Shown here: in pieces, positions 30,065 through 39,766 of the stretch
Numbering within the stretch: the stretch's first letter is position 1
How the letters are laid out: every line of letters begins with the position of its first letter
Made by a program: the position numbers and the translations under genes
Notes under the pieces: generated by a model
Databases searched by the model: none
The model's input: only the letters and a program-made list of their open reading frames with translations
What the model was told of the DNA's origin: nothing
Source: Croceivirga sp.
GTDB lineage: Bacteria > Bacteroidota > Bacteroidia > Flavobacteriales > Flavobacteriaceae
Reading direction: 5' to 3'
DNA length: 57,621 nucleotides
Assembly (NCBI GenBank): GCA_028284285.1
Contig: JANQSA010000011.1
Coordinates: 1-57,621 of the forward strand

Positions 30065-32440
30065 ATGATCAAACACAATGTATTGCTATATCTAAGAGGT
30101 ATAAAAAAAAATACAAGCAGTTTCTTAATTAATTTAATTGGTTTATCCACTGGGTTAGTATGTGTCTTGCTGGTGTATTTGTGGGTTTCCGATGAACTCG
30201 CCATGGACAGGTTCCACGAGAACGAGGAGCGTATCTACCAGGTTTTTAGAAATATCCCCGATGGTCAGGGTGAAATAAGTACGTACCGCTCCAACTCCAG
30301 TTTACTGCTGACTGCTCTCCAGGAAGAGGTTCCGGAAGTGGAAAAGGCCGTTGCGGTGTATCGTTTAGAAGCAGGTTCCATAGTAGAAACGGAACAAAAA
30401 AAAACAAGTGCGGCAGGGTACTTTGCAAGTGAAGATTATTTTGAAGTATTTTCCATACCCCTTGTGGCCGGCGATAAAAGCCGGATTCTAAACGATATGA
30501 ATTCGGTTGCCATTTCCAGAAAAATGGCCAATTCCCTTTTCGGGTCAGCCGTAAACCCCATAGGGAAATCCGTTACCATTAAAAATGGGGAAGAAGTTTT
30601 GGAAGCTGTCTTCACCGTCAATGGTGTTTATGAAATTCCCAGAAACTCCTCAGAAAGTTTTGATTTTGTCATTCCCTATAAAAAGTTTCTCCAGGACCGG
30701 AACCCGGATTATATCCACTGGGAAAGCAACAGTTCCATGATGTTCGCCTTACTTAGACCTGATGTTCACATCGATAGGTTAAACGCAAAAATGGACAGGT
30801 TTATCAAAAACAAAGATGATGACAACAGGGCTAGCGTATTCCTTGCCCGTTACTCGGATAATTACTTAAATGGGCGTTTTGAGAACGGAGAACGAGCAGG
30901 CGGAAGAATCAGCTATGTTTATCTTTTTTCACTGGTCGCTGTGTTCATATTGCTTATTGCCTGCATTAATTTTATGAATTTGTCAACGGCAAAAGCGTCC
31001 AAACGTCTAAAGGAAATAGGGATAAAGAAGGTGATAGGTGCCAACAGAAAGACCCTAATCTTTCAGTTTTTGGTCGAATCGGTATTACTTTCCTCCTTTT
31101 CGTTGTTAATGGCTTATCTATTGGCATGGTTACTACTGCCCTGGTTCAATAATTTAACCGGAAAACAGCTCTTTTTAGAATTATCCCCAAAGCTTGTTTT
31201 TGCCTTAATTGCAGCAACCCTGTTCACAGGTTTGTTGTCCGGCAGCTACCCTGCATTGTATCTCACCCAATTCAACCCTATTAAAGTATTGAAAGGAAAA
31301 ATTTCAAGTTCCTTTGGAGAACTGATGCTTCGCAAGGGTTTGGTTGTCTTTCAATTCTGTATTTCCATTTTACTGATTGTGGCCGTAAGTGTCATCTATA
31401 TGCAGTTGGACTTTATTCAGTCTAAAAACCTGGGATATAACAAAGACAATATTATTGCATTTGACCGCCAGGATGGATTAATGAACAATATGGAAACCTT
31501 TCTGGAAGAGGCGAAGAAGCTGCCAGGGGTGGTGAATGCTTCATATATGCAGGGAAGCATGACCAATTTCAACAATTCTTCAGGAGGCCATAGCTGGCCA
31601 GGACAAACCGAAGCATCCAAAAACCTAACGTTCAGGCATGCCCATGTAGGCCCCAACTTTATCGAAACCATGGGTATTGAGATGAAAGAAGGTCGTTCCT
31701 ATGTCAATGAAAAATCCAATAACGGTTCGAAAATCATCTTGAACGAGACCGCCGTAAAACTTATGGGCCTTGAGAATCCTATTGGTACTGTTATTGACAT
31801 GCGCGGTCCCAACAGGGAAATTATCGGAGTGGTTAAAGACTTCCATATCCAATCGCTTTATGATGAAATAGCCCCTATGGCCTTACTCTGCAGAACACAG
31901 TGGGTGGGTACCCTATTGGTAAAAATAAAAGCAGGGAGAGAAAAGGAAACCATTGCTTCGCTTTCTTCTTTGCATGAGGAATTCAATCCGGGGTTGGGGT
32001 TTGATTTTCGCTTTTTGGATACCCAATATCAACAAGTCTATCAGGCTGAGCAACGCGTGGCTACCTTATCAAAGTACTTTGCCGGAATGGCGATCTTAAT
32101 TTCTTGCCTGGGCCTTTTTGGTTTGGCCGCTTTTTCCGCAGAACGCAGAAGAAAGGAAATCAGCATTCGTAAAGTTTTGGGGCAAACGGTTTCACAAGTC
32201 ACCGTAATGCTTTCCGGCGAATTCATGAAATTGGTTTTCATTTCGATGTTGATCGCTTTACCCGTTGCCTACCTTTTAGCCACAAATTGGCTTTCACAGT
32301 TTGCGTATAGAATTTCACTGCATGCCGGCTATTTTATTGGCGCTGGGGTGGTGGCCATCCTGGTGGCGTTATTAACTGTGGGAAGTCAAGCTATGAATGC
32401 AGCGAATAAAAATCCTGTTTACGCCCTTAAAGACGAATGA
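30065..32440 (+). CDS. P14: MacB/FtsX-type ABC permease (791 aa)
   Basis: It follows an 81-nt AT-rich gap. The N-terminus MIKHNVLLYLRGIKKNTSSF has drifted from the MxKNYLKIAWRN pattern. Loop 1 is KEIGIKKVIGA (about 315), loop 2 KEISIRKVLGQT (697): Gln replaces Ala, as in P15. Tail NPVYALKDE. Signature before helix 2: GRFENGERAGGRISYVYLFS, so it belongs to the FENG-GGRI subgroup. The second periplasmic domain ends GVVKDFHIQSLYDEIAPM. It starts the ATPase-proximal group (P14-P17), in which the tail consensus decays. Confidence 0.94.
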   Translation: MIKHNVLLYLRGIKKNTSSFLINLIGLSTGLVCVLLVYLWVSDELAMDRFHENEERIYQVFRNIPDGQGEISTYRSNSSLLLTALQEEVPEVEKAVAVYRLEAGSIVETEQKKTSAAGYFASEDYFEVFSIPLVAGDKSRILNDMNSVAISRKMANSLFGSAVNPIGKSVTIKNGEEVLEAVFTVNGVYEIPRNSSESFDFVIPYKKFLQDRNPDYIHWESNSSMMFALLRPDVHIDRLNAKMDRFIKNKDDDNRASVFLARYSDNYLNGRFENGERAGGRISYVYLFSLVAVFILLIACINFMNLSTAKASKRLKEIGIKKVIGANRKTLIFQFLVESVLLSSFSLLMAYLLAWLLLPWFNNLTGKQLFLELSPKLVFALIAATLFTGLLSGSYPALYLTQFNPIKVLKGKISSSFGELMLRKGLVVFQFCISILLIVAVSVIYMQLDFIQSKNLGYNKDNIIAFDRQDGLMNNMETFLEEAKKLPGVVNASYMQGSMTNFNNSSGGHSWPGQTEASKNLTFRHAHVGPNFIETMGIEMKEGRSYVNEKSNNGSKIILNETAVKLMGLENPIGTVIDMRGPNREIIGVVKDFHIQSLYDEIAPMALLCRTQWVGTLLVKIKAGREKETIASLSSLHEEFNPGLGFDFRFLDTQYQQVYQAEQRVATLSKYFAGMAILISCLGLFGLAAFSAERRRKEISIRKVLGQTVSQVTVMLSGEFMKLVFISMLIALPVAYLLATNWLSQFAYRISLHAGYFIGAGVVAILVALLTVGSQAMNAANKNPVYALKDE

Positions 32441-32459
32441 ACCTCTTGTAACTCAAATC

Positions 32460-34826
32460 ATGTTCAAACAGCACATCAAATTATTCTTCAGAAATATTAA
32501 ACGGTCCAAAACGGTCTTCTTCGTTAACATCATTGGCCTTGTTGGCGGATTAACCTCAGCCATATTGCTATTCCTCTGGGCAACCCATCAGTATCAGATG
32601 AACCGGTTTGATGAAAAGGATAGTGAAAGGCATGTTCAGGTGATGGTAAATTATATTGCTCCACAGACCATTGAAACGGAAGATATCACTCCCGGGCCGT
32701 TGACGGCAGCTATGGCGGCTGAAATTCCTGAAATTGATTATGCCATTCCTGTGGTTGCCCCACGCTCTTTTTACAACGGTGTGCTGCTCGCGGGCAATAA
32801 CAGTATTAAGGTAAAACCCCAATTTGTGGGCGAGGGTTATTTTAATGTTTTCGGATGTGACTTTCTTGCGGGCGACAAGCAAACCGCACTTGATGAAAAA
32901 CAGTCCATTGTCATTTCAAAGGAAATGGCTTTGGGTCTTTTTAACAGTGTGGAAACTGCCATAGGGGAGGACATTGTTTTTAAGAACGAATATTTTGACG
33001 GCGCATATGTGGTTTCAGGTGTTTTTGTTCACCCGGGCAACGCTTCCTTCAACTATACTGCCCTATTGAATTTTGAACGTTTTCTGGAAGGGAGGCCCAA
33101 CTTAAAAAAATGGAACAATGGGGGCGTTCAGGCCCATTTGGTGCTTAAACCGGAAGTATCCCTGGAACAATTCAATTCAAAAATTGAACATTATCTGAAT
33201 ACCAAATTAGAGGGTTTAAATACTTCGTTGTTCGCACAAAAATATGCTGACCGTTACCTAAATAATACTTTTGAAAATGGCCAACCTGTTGCCGGTCGAA
33301 TAAAGTATGTGCGTCTCTTTTCAATTATTGGATTCCTTATACTGGCCCTGGCCTGTATCAATTTTTCTAATTTATCCACTGCCAACGCCTCCGGACGAAT
33401 AAAGGAGATTGGTATTAAAAAGACCGCAGGGGTACAACGTAGGACCCTGGTGGTCCAATTCATGACCGAAGCAATTTTAATGTCGTTATTGGCTTTGTTG
33501 GTGGCAATTCCAATGGTAAAACTTTTGCTGCCGGTGTACAACCAAATCATCGGTCTTCAGTTAAAATTTGACTTCAGTTATGAAATCATCTTCGGAAGTA
33601 TCGCCATTACCCTGATAACAGGATGTATTTCGGGCATTTATCCTGCTTTATTCCTTTCAAAACAAACCCCTTCCCAGTCTTTAAAAGGAAAAATCAATGT
33701 CGGGCCGGGTCAACATCTGTTCAGAAAGGGTCTGGTCGTTTTCCAATTTTCCATATCCATCTTTTTATTGATAGCGGTTTTAACCATTTCAAAGCAAATT
33801 GCCTACATGCAAGACAAAGAACTGGGCTATAATCGAGAACAAGTTTTGTCTTTTCCTATAGAAGGGAACTTGGATGAAAGCTATGAGACCTTTTTGAATG
33901 AAGCTCAACAACTTGCTGGGGTAACCCATGCCTCTCATATGTGGGGAGACCTTCCGGGAAGGCTAGGTTCAAGTAATGGATATCAATGGGCTAACCAGGA
34001 AAAAGAAGAGCTCAAAATTCGCTTTTTTGACATTGTTGGAGGAACTAACGTCATAGAACTTCTCGGGCTGGAAATTATTAAAGGTCGTTCATTTATGGAA
34101 AACACTGAAGCAGATGGTAATGGTATCATATTTAATGAAACGGCCATCAAAACCATGGGATATGAAAATGACCCTATTGGTGCTCAGGTATATTTTGAAG
34201 GGAACAAGACTATTGTTGGTGTTGTAAAAGACTTTCATTTTGAATCTATGTACGAGCCCATTAAACCCTTATTTTTTGAATTGGGCAAAGGAGATAATAT
34301 TGTATTGAAATTGAACGCTAAAGACCACCTTACAACCCTTGATCAAATAGAAACCCTTTATCATACGTTTAATCCGGAATTTCCTTTTGAATACCGCTTT
34401 ATAGACGAGAACTTCCAGGAGCTTTACCGTTCTGAACAAATCATATCATTATTATCGAAGTACTTTGCGGCCCTGGCCATTATTATTTCATGTTTAGGAC
34501 TATTCGGCCTGGCCATGTTCACGGCGTTTCAAAAACGCAAAGAAATAGGTATACGAAAAGTGCTGGGCCAAACCTCCGGACAGGTGGTGTTAATGCTCAC
34601 CAAGGACTTTGCCATACTTGTGATAATAGCAATTGTTATAGCAGTTCCATTGGGCTATTTATTGACGAACGATTGGCTTTCCAATTTTGCCTATCATATT
34701 CCTTTAAAAGGATCTTATTTTCTCTGGTCCGGATTAATAGCACTTGCTATAGCTGTATTGACGGTAGGGAGCCAAGCGCTGATGGCGGCCAATACAAGTC
34801 CCGTAAAAAGTTTACAGACAGAATAA
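32460..34826 (+). CDS. P15: MacB/FtsX-type ABC permease (788 aa)
   Basis: The start at 32460 (CAAATCATG) is chosen over an in-frame start at 32397 that overlaps P14; the gap is 19 nt. Loop 1 is KEIGIKKTAGV (about 315), loop 2 KEIGIRKVLGQT (694), tail SPVKSLQTE. Signature NTFENGQPVAGRIKYVRLFS before helix 2. P14 and P15 share RYLNNTFENG/NYLNGRFENG, the GQT loop and YFA-LAI-ISCLGLFGLA in helix 6, so they are a sister pair. Confidence 0.94.
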   Translation: MFKQHIKLFFRNIKRSKTVFFVNIIGLVGGLTSAILLFLWATHQYQMNRFDEKDSERHVQVMVNYIAPQTIETEDITPGPLTAAMAAEIPEIDYAIPVVAPRSFYNGVLLAGNNSIKVKPQFVGEGYFNVFGCDFLAGDKQTALDEKQSIVISKEMALGLFNSVETAIGEDIVFKNEYFDGAYVVSGVFVHPGNASFNYTALLNFERFLEGRPNLKKWNNGGVQAHLVLKPEVSLEQFNSKIEHYLNTKLEGLNTSLFAQKYADRYLNNTFENGQPVAGRIKYVRLFSIIGFLILALACINFSNLSTANASGRIKEIGIKKTAGVQRRTLVVQFMTEAILMSLLALLVAIPMVKLLLPVYNQIIGLQLKFDFSYEIIFGSIAITLITGCISGIYPALFLSKQTPSQSLKGKINVGPGQHLFRKGLVVFQFSISIFLLIAVLTISKQIAYMQDKELGYNREQVLSFPIEGNLDESYETFLNEAQQLAGVTHASHMWGDLPGRLGSSNGYQWANQEKEELKIRFFDIVGGTNVIELLGLEIIKGRSFMENTEADGNGIIFNETAIKTMGYENDPIGAQVYFEGNKTIVGVVKDFHFESMYEPIKPLFFELGKGDNIVLKLNAKDHLTTLDQIETLYHTFNPEFPFEYRFIDENFQELYRSEQIISLLSKYFAALAIIISCLGLFGLAMFTAFQKRKEIGIRKVLGQTSGQVVLMLTKDFAILVIIAIVIAVPLGYLLTNDWLSNFAYHIPLKGSYFLWSGLIALAIAVLTVGSQALMAANTSPVKSLQTE

Positions 34827-34846
34827 CAGGTATTAAAAGGGTTACT

Positions 34847-37222
34847 ATGCTTTATACATACATCAAAATAGGGTTCCGAAACTTAACGAAAAACCGCTTT
34901 TTTTCGTTTATCAATTTGATTGGTATGACCTTAGGTCTTAGTTGTTTTATACTCATTGCATTTTATATCCAAAACGAGCTCAGCTATGATATGCAACACG
35001 AAAATGCGGATCGTATTTATAGGGTATCTCAAATACAAAGCGGTAATGAATTTCAGGGAACCGACCGATTTGCAGTAGCTCCCAGACCATTAGCCCCTAC
35101 CCTCAAAGCACAATTCCCAGAGGTTGAGGCTGCAACCACCCTTACTCTTGACGAAACCCTTTTAAAGATCAAAGATCAACCGTTTTACGCCCAAGGATTG
35201 TTTTCCGATCCGTATTTATTTGATGTCTTTACCTATCCCTTAATAGTAGGTATGGCAAAAGAAGCGCTAAAAGATCCCAAAAGCGTTATTATCACTACAT
35301 CATTGGCAAAAAAATATTTTGGAGAAGCATCTCCCTTGGGAAAAACGATACTGCTTGAACAAGATCGTCTTTTAACGGTAAAAGGTGTTGTAGAGGATCT
35401 CCCCAAGAATCAACACTTCTCATTTGACTATATTACTTCTTATGAGAATTACAGATACTATGACGAAAGTAGTTCCTGGAGCAGTAATAACTATCATGCC
35501 TATATTGTATTACCAGAAGGATATGATTATCATTTGCTTAATGAAAAAATGGACGCTCTTGATGTTTACACCACCCCTGCTTATGCCCAGTTTCCTTTTA
35601 CCGCAGAATATTTTTTACAACCTCTTAAGGAAATACGTCTGTATTCTAATATTAACTTTGAACTTGGACCCGTTAGTGATATCAAGTATATCTATTTGGC
35701 TGCCTCCATCGCAATTATTATTCTTTTATTGGCTTTTATTAATTATACCAATCTTGCTATTGCGAGAACATCGTACCGTTCAAAAGAAGTCGGATTACAA
35801 AAGGTACTTGGTGCCAAAAAAAGACAGGTAATAAATCAATTTATGGCAGAGTCCTTTCTTTTAACGTCATGCAGTTTTATATTGGCGTTAGCTCTGGCTT
35901 TTCTATTTTTACCAGGTTTCAATGCCCTAATAGGTAGCGAAATCCCACTTTCCTTTGATGACAAAGCTCCAGTGGTTTTTATCATTATTGTAATCGGTAT
36001 AGTTCTTGGCGTGCTTTCAGGAATTTATCCTGCCCTCTTGTCATCTGCCATTAACCCTGCTAAAGCCCTAAAAGGAAAATGGTTAAATAGTAAAACCGGT
36101 ATTTCATTGCGTAACACTCTCGTGGTTGGCCAATTTGCGGCATCGGTGGTGCTTGCTATTTCCAGCATAGTTGTCTATCAGCAACTGAATTATGTAAACA
36201 AAAAAAAGCTCGGATATAACAAAGACCAAATAGTATATGTCCATTATAAACAGACTGATTTCTATGCCAAAAATAACGTGATCAAAGAGGCATTATTACA
36301 ACACCCTCAAATCAAAAAAGTAACACTCACTAATAATATCCCCACTAACACCGAAGACCAAACCATAATAGACCAATGGGAAGGGAATACAGGAGACCAA
36401 AATATTCAGATATATAGAAATTATGTAGATCCGGATTATCTGGACGTTTTCGAAATGGAACTAGAGGCAGGTAGAAATTTTTCATCGCAATTTCCAACGG
36501 ATTCAACAGAGAGCATTTTACTGAATGAAGCCGCGGTAAAAAAACTAGGGTGGAGCACAGCGGTAGGTAAAACCTTTGGCGGTAGAAAAGTAATAGGTAT
36601 GGTGAAGGACTTTCATTTTCAACCCTTTAAACTTAAGATTGAACCAGTAGTTATTGGGTTTAGATCAAAACTTCGCAGTTATTATAGCAACTACATTGCC
36701 ATCAAATTGGAATTGAATGATTTGGAAAATACTTTAAATCATGTCAAAGGCGTATTAAATACTCATATCCCGGGGATTCCTTTCGATCAAAGATTTATGA
36801 ACGAATCCTATGATCAACTTTATAGAACAGAAAAGCAATTTGGGCAAGTTTTCAACACCTTTACCCTTGTAGCCCTTTTTATTGCATGTATAGGCCTGTT
36901 AGGTCTTGTTACCCAGAAAGTGAGCGAGCGCTCCAAGGAAATAGGGGTTAGAAAAGTATTAGGTGCATCTATTGCTAATATCGTCCTACTATTTACAAAG
37001 GATTTTATGCGATTGGTATTACTTGCAGTAATCATTGCTATTCCAATAGGTTGGTGGGGAATGGAAAAATGGCTGCAGGACTTTGCCTATAGAATTGAAA
37101 TGAATTGGACTGTTTTTGTCCTTGCAGCCTTACTTGGGTTTGGGGTTGCATTTATTACCGTAGGCGCTCAGACATTAACTACAGCCAATAAAAACCCAAT
37201 ACAAACTTTAAGAGAGGAGTAA
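34847..37222 (+). CDS. P16: MacB/FtsX-type ABC permease (791 aa)
   Basis: A 20-nt gap follows P15. The frame is open far back into P15, but only 34847 gives the family N-terminus (MLYTYIKIGFRNLTKNRFFS). Loop 1 is KEVGLQKVLGA (about 313), with Gln at the usual Arg/Lys. Loop 2 is KEIGVRKVLGA (697), preceded by CIGLLGLVTQKVSERS instead of GLFGLAAF. Tail NPIQTLREE. By eye it is more AT-rich than P4-P9. Second periplasmic domain ends GMVKDFHFQPFKLKIEPVV. Confidence 0.94.
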   Translation: MLYTYIKIGFRNLTKNRFFSFINLIGMTLGLSCFILIAFYIQNELSYDMQHENADRIYRVSQIQSGNEFQGTDRFAVAPRPLAPTLKAQFPEVEAATTLTLDETLLKIKDQPFYAQGLFSDPYLFDVFTYPLIVGMAKEALKDPKSVIITTSLAKKYFGEASPLGKTILLEQDRLLTVKGVVEDLPKNQHFSFDYITSYENYRYYDESSSWSSNNYHAYIVLPEGYDYHLLNEKMDALDVYTTPAYAQFPFTAEYFLQPLKEIRLYSNINFELGPVSDIKYIYLAASIAIIILLLAFINYTNLAIARTSYRSKEVGLQKVLGAKKRQVINQFMAESFLLTSCSFILALALAFLFLPGFNALIGSEIPLSFDDKAPVVFIIIVIGIVLGVLSGIYPALLSSAINPAKALKGKWLNSKTGISLRNTLVVGQFAASVVLAISSIVVYQQLNYVNKKKLGYNKDQIVYVHYKQTDFYAKNNVIKEALLQHPQIKKVTLTNNIPTNTEDQTIIDQWEGNTGDQNIQIYRNYVDPDYLDVFEMELEAGRNFSSQFPTDSTESILLNEAAVKKLGWSTAVGKTFGGRKVIGMVKDFHFQPFKLKIEPVVIGFRSKLRSYYSNYIAIKLELNDLENTLNHVKGVLNTHIPGIPFDQRFMNESYDQLYRTEKQFGQVFNTFTLVALFIACIGLLGLVTQKVSERSKEIGVRKVLGASIANIVLLFTKDFMRLVLLAVIIAIPIGWWGMEKWLQDFAYRIEMNWTVFVLAALLGFGVAFITVGAQTLTTANKNPIQTLREE

Positions 37223-37234
37223 ATTAAGAAGAGC

Positions 37235-39706
37235 ATGCTAAAAAACTATCTAAAAGTAGCCTTAAGAAATATCCTGAAACATAGACTGTTTTCAGTGATT
37301 AATATTCTGGGATTATCGGTAAGCATGGCAACTTGTTTGTTGATTATTCTTTTGGTCTATAGCCAAAAAACGATGGATGGCTTTCATGAAAAGCGGGATA
37401 GGATAGTGCGTGTTTTAAGCCTTGAGGATAGTCGTTCTTTTGCATCTACACCATTGCCTTTAGGCGAAATGCTTTCAGAAAACTACCCCCATTTAGTTGA
37501 AGATGCAGTACAGATAAAGTCCAGTTTTGTAGGTGGTGATATTATTTATGGTGAAAACAGAATTCCATTAGCCGGGCGCTATGCAGATGACCGCTTCTTT
37601 GCTGTTTTTGACTTTAACTTGATTGCCGGAGATATTGAAACCGTTTTGAAAGCACCCTTCTCTATTGTACTTACCAAGAAATCGGCAGAAAAACTGTTTG
37701 GGGAAACCAATCCCATTGGTAAGTCCGTAAAACTGAATGATATCGGTTTGAATACCATGGGTATTGATCTCATTCCTACCCAAAACAAAGAAACCTTGTT
37801 GGGCGATTTTGTGGTTACCGGTGTCACAGATAATACCTCGCCTTCACATATTCAATTTGATTTTTTGGTGTCCATGTCCACCCTTCCTTCCTTGGTAAAA
37901 CAAGGAAAAAGTGATATAACTTTTGATGATTGGGAAAACTATTTTGATGCCTATCTCTATCTCCTGCTAAAAGAGAGGGTTTCCGAAAAGGATTTACAAC
38001 CTATCCTAAACGACGTATCCTCAACAAAATATAGCGGTCTTGAGGAAGTTAATATTGCGTTTGCCGTTGAAAAACTATCCCAAATCAACTTAAGCAGGTT
38101 TCATAATAATGACATAAGTTTAAGAATGCCGGTAGAGGTTATCTATGTGCTTTCCTTTTTAGGTTTCATTGTTCTTTTTTCAGCCTGTTTTAACTATGTG
38201 AACCTATCTTTTGCCCGATCCCTTACCCGGTCTAAGGAAATTGGGGTTAGAAAAACGATGGGCGCCGCCCGTTATCAGGTCTTTGTACAGTTTATATTGG
38301 AATCCATCCTTGTCGGGCTGTTGTCCCTGGCCGTCGCCGTTGGATTACTCCAGGTGTTAAGCCGAATGTTCCTGGGCTTATGGATGAATCAATTCTTGCT
38401 ATTGGATTTTAGATTTGATATGGTCCTATTCCTCGTGTTCATTTTGTTTAGTATTATTGTTGGATTGCTGGCAGGTGTACTTCCCGCCTCTTTTTTATCT
38501 TCCTTTTCACCAATAAAGACCCTACGTAATGCTAAGGGAATACTTCTGGAAAAAGGTAAGGGCATACATCTTAGAAAAGGATTGGTGGTACTGCAATTCT
38601 GTGCCTCCCTCCTTTTTATCACCACTACACTGTTGATTTTTTCACAACTGAACTACTTAATGGAAAAAGAATATGGTTTTGACCAAAACCATATCATCAA
38701 CCTTAAGTTGCAGGGTGTAGATTATGGAACTTTAGCTGGTGAGCTTTCTAAAAACCCGTCCATTCAGAGCATTTCCGCAAGTTCTTTTGTTCCTGGTACT
38801 GGTGGATATAGCGGTGATGTGCTGATCAAAAACAGGTTCTCCGAAGGTGAAACTGATTTAACATCAAGTTATATTGCCGTAGATCAGAGCTTTATTCCCA
38901 ATTTAAAAATTGAGCTTAAAGCCGGAACCAATTTTCCGTCACAGATGCCAGGGTATAATGAAGAATATGTCATCCTAAATGAAGCGGCGGCAAAGTTGTT
39001 GGGTCATAATATGACACCAGAAGAAGTGGTGGGTGAAACGATCCTGATAGGAGAAGATCACACCCCGGTAAAGGTAATTGGAATAACCGCCAATTTTATA
39101 TATGACCTCTTAACGGAAGCAGAGCCTACCGATCCCCTGGTCATACGCTACCTACCACATGAATTTGCCTATTTGAATATCCGCTATGCTCCGACAGCTA
39201 GCACAAAATCTATCATTTCATATGCAGAACAGAAATGGAAGGGGATGGATAAGGTGCATTCCCTTAAGTACCATCTTTATGAAGATGAGTTAAAAGGGAC
39301 CAATGCCATCTTTTCGGATATCATTTACATCTTGGGGTTTATTTCCTTTCTAACCATTACCATATCAACACTTGGCCTTTTGGGGATAGCGGCCTTTACC
39401 GCTGAATCAAAAAGGAAAGAAATAAGTATTCGAAAGGTACACGGGGCACAGACAAAAAACATTACCTATCTATTATCCAAGGGCTTTTTGCCGCTGTTTA
39501 TAATTGCTGTTCTGGTAACCGTACCCCTGAGTTATTTCGTAAATGCACTTTGGCTTGAAGAGTTCGCTTATAAAGTCAACTTTGGCCCATGGATTTTTAT
39601 TGTAGGGGTTGGAATAATGTTTATAACCGGTTTCGGGACCATTGTGTCACAGACCCTCTCTGTTGCTAACGATAATAATTTGTTGAAAAGACTAAAAGAA
39701 GAATAA
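37235..39706 (+). CDS. P17: MacB/FtsX-type ABC permease (823 aa, longest, divergent tail)
   Basis: The last permease before the ATPase, 12 nt after P16. Loop 1 is KEIGVRKTMGA (about 334), loop 2 KEISIRKVHGA (728). The C-terminus ends NNLLKRLKEE, so NPVKSLRTE is essentially lost while the basic/acidic ending remains. The N-terminus MLKNYLKVALRNILKHRLFS is typical. Extra residues lie in the first periplasmic domain. The end of the second periplasmic domain (GITANFIYDLLTEAEP) has lost the GVVKDFHF motif. It may be the founding partner of the adjacent ATPase or simply the oldest diverged copy. Confidence 0.93.
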   Translation: MLKNYLKVALRNILKHRLFSVINILGLSVSMATCLLIILLVYSQKTMDGFHEKRDRIVRVLSLEDSRSFASTPLPLGEMLSENYPHLVEDAVQIKSSFVGGDIIYGENRIPLAGRYADDRFFAVFDFNLIAGDIETVLKAPFSIVLTKKSAEKLFGETNPIGKSVKLNDIGLNTMGIDLIPTQNKETLLGDFVVTGVTDNTSPSHIQFDFLVSMSTLPSLVKQGKSDITFDDWENYFDAYLYLLLKERVSEKDLQPILNDVSSTKYSGLEEVNIAFAVEKLSQINLSRFHNNDISLRMPVEVIYVLSFLGFIVLFSACFNYVNLSFARSLTRSKEIGVRKTMGAARYQVFVQFILESILVGLLSLAVAVGLLQVLSRMFLGLWMNQFLLLDFRFDMVLFLVFILFSIIVGLLAGVLPASFLSSFSPIKTLRNAKGILLEKGKGIHLRKGLVVLQFCASLLFITTTLLIFSQLNYLMEKEYGFDQNHIINLKLQGVDYGTLAGELSKNPSIQSISASSFVPGTGGYSGDVLIKNRFSEGETDLTSSYIAVDQSFIPNLKIELKAGTNFPSQMPGYNEEYVILNEAAAKLLGHNMTPEEVVGETILIGEDHTPVKVIGITANFIYDLLTEAEPTDPLVIRYLPHEFAYLNIRYAPTASTKSIISYAEQKWKGMDKVHSLKYHLYEDELKGTNAIFSDIIYILGFISFLTITISTLGLLGIAAFTAESKRKEISIRKVHGAQTKNITYLLSKGFLPLFIIAVLVTVPLSYFVNALWLEEFAYKVNFGPWIFIVGVGIMFITGFGTIVSQTLSVANDNNLLKRLKEE

Positions 39707-39719
39707 AATAAACGATTTT

Positions 39720-39738
39720 CTGCCTGAAAGTCAGGCAG
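39720..39738. repeat. Short hairpin between P17 and the ATPase gene
   Basis: CTGCCTGA and TCAGGCAG form perfect 8-bp arms around a 3-nt loop, in the 60-nt gap before the ATPase start. It has the CCTG/CAGG core of the other palindromes. No T-run follows, so it may shield or process the transcript upstream of the ATPase rather than end it. Confidence 0.75.
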
Positions 39739-39766
39739 ATGCTCTTATACTAATTAAATTAAAACT

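Noticed and set aside
35424-35831. 135-aa + strand ORF inside P16
   Set aside because: It lies wholly within P16 in another frame, has repetitive hydrophobic composition and no family features.
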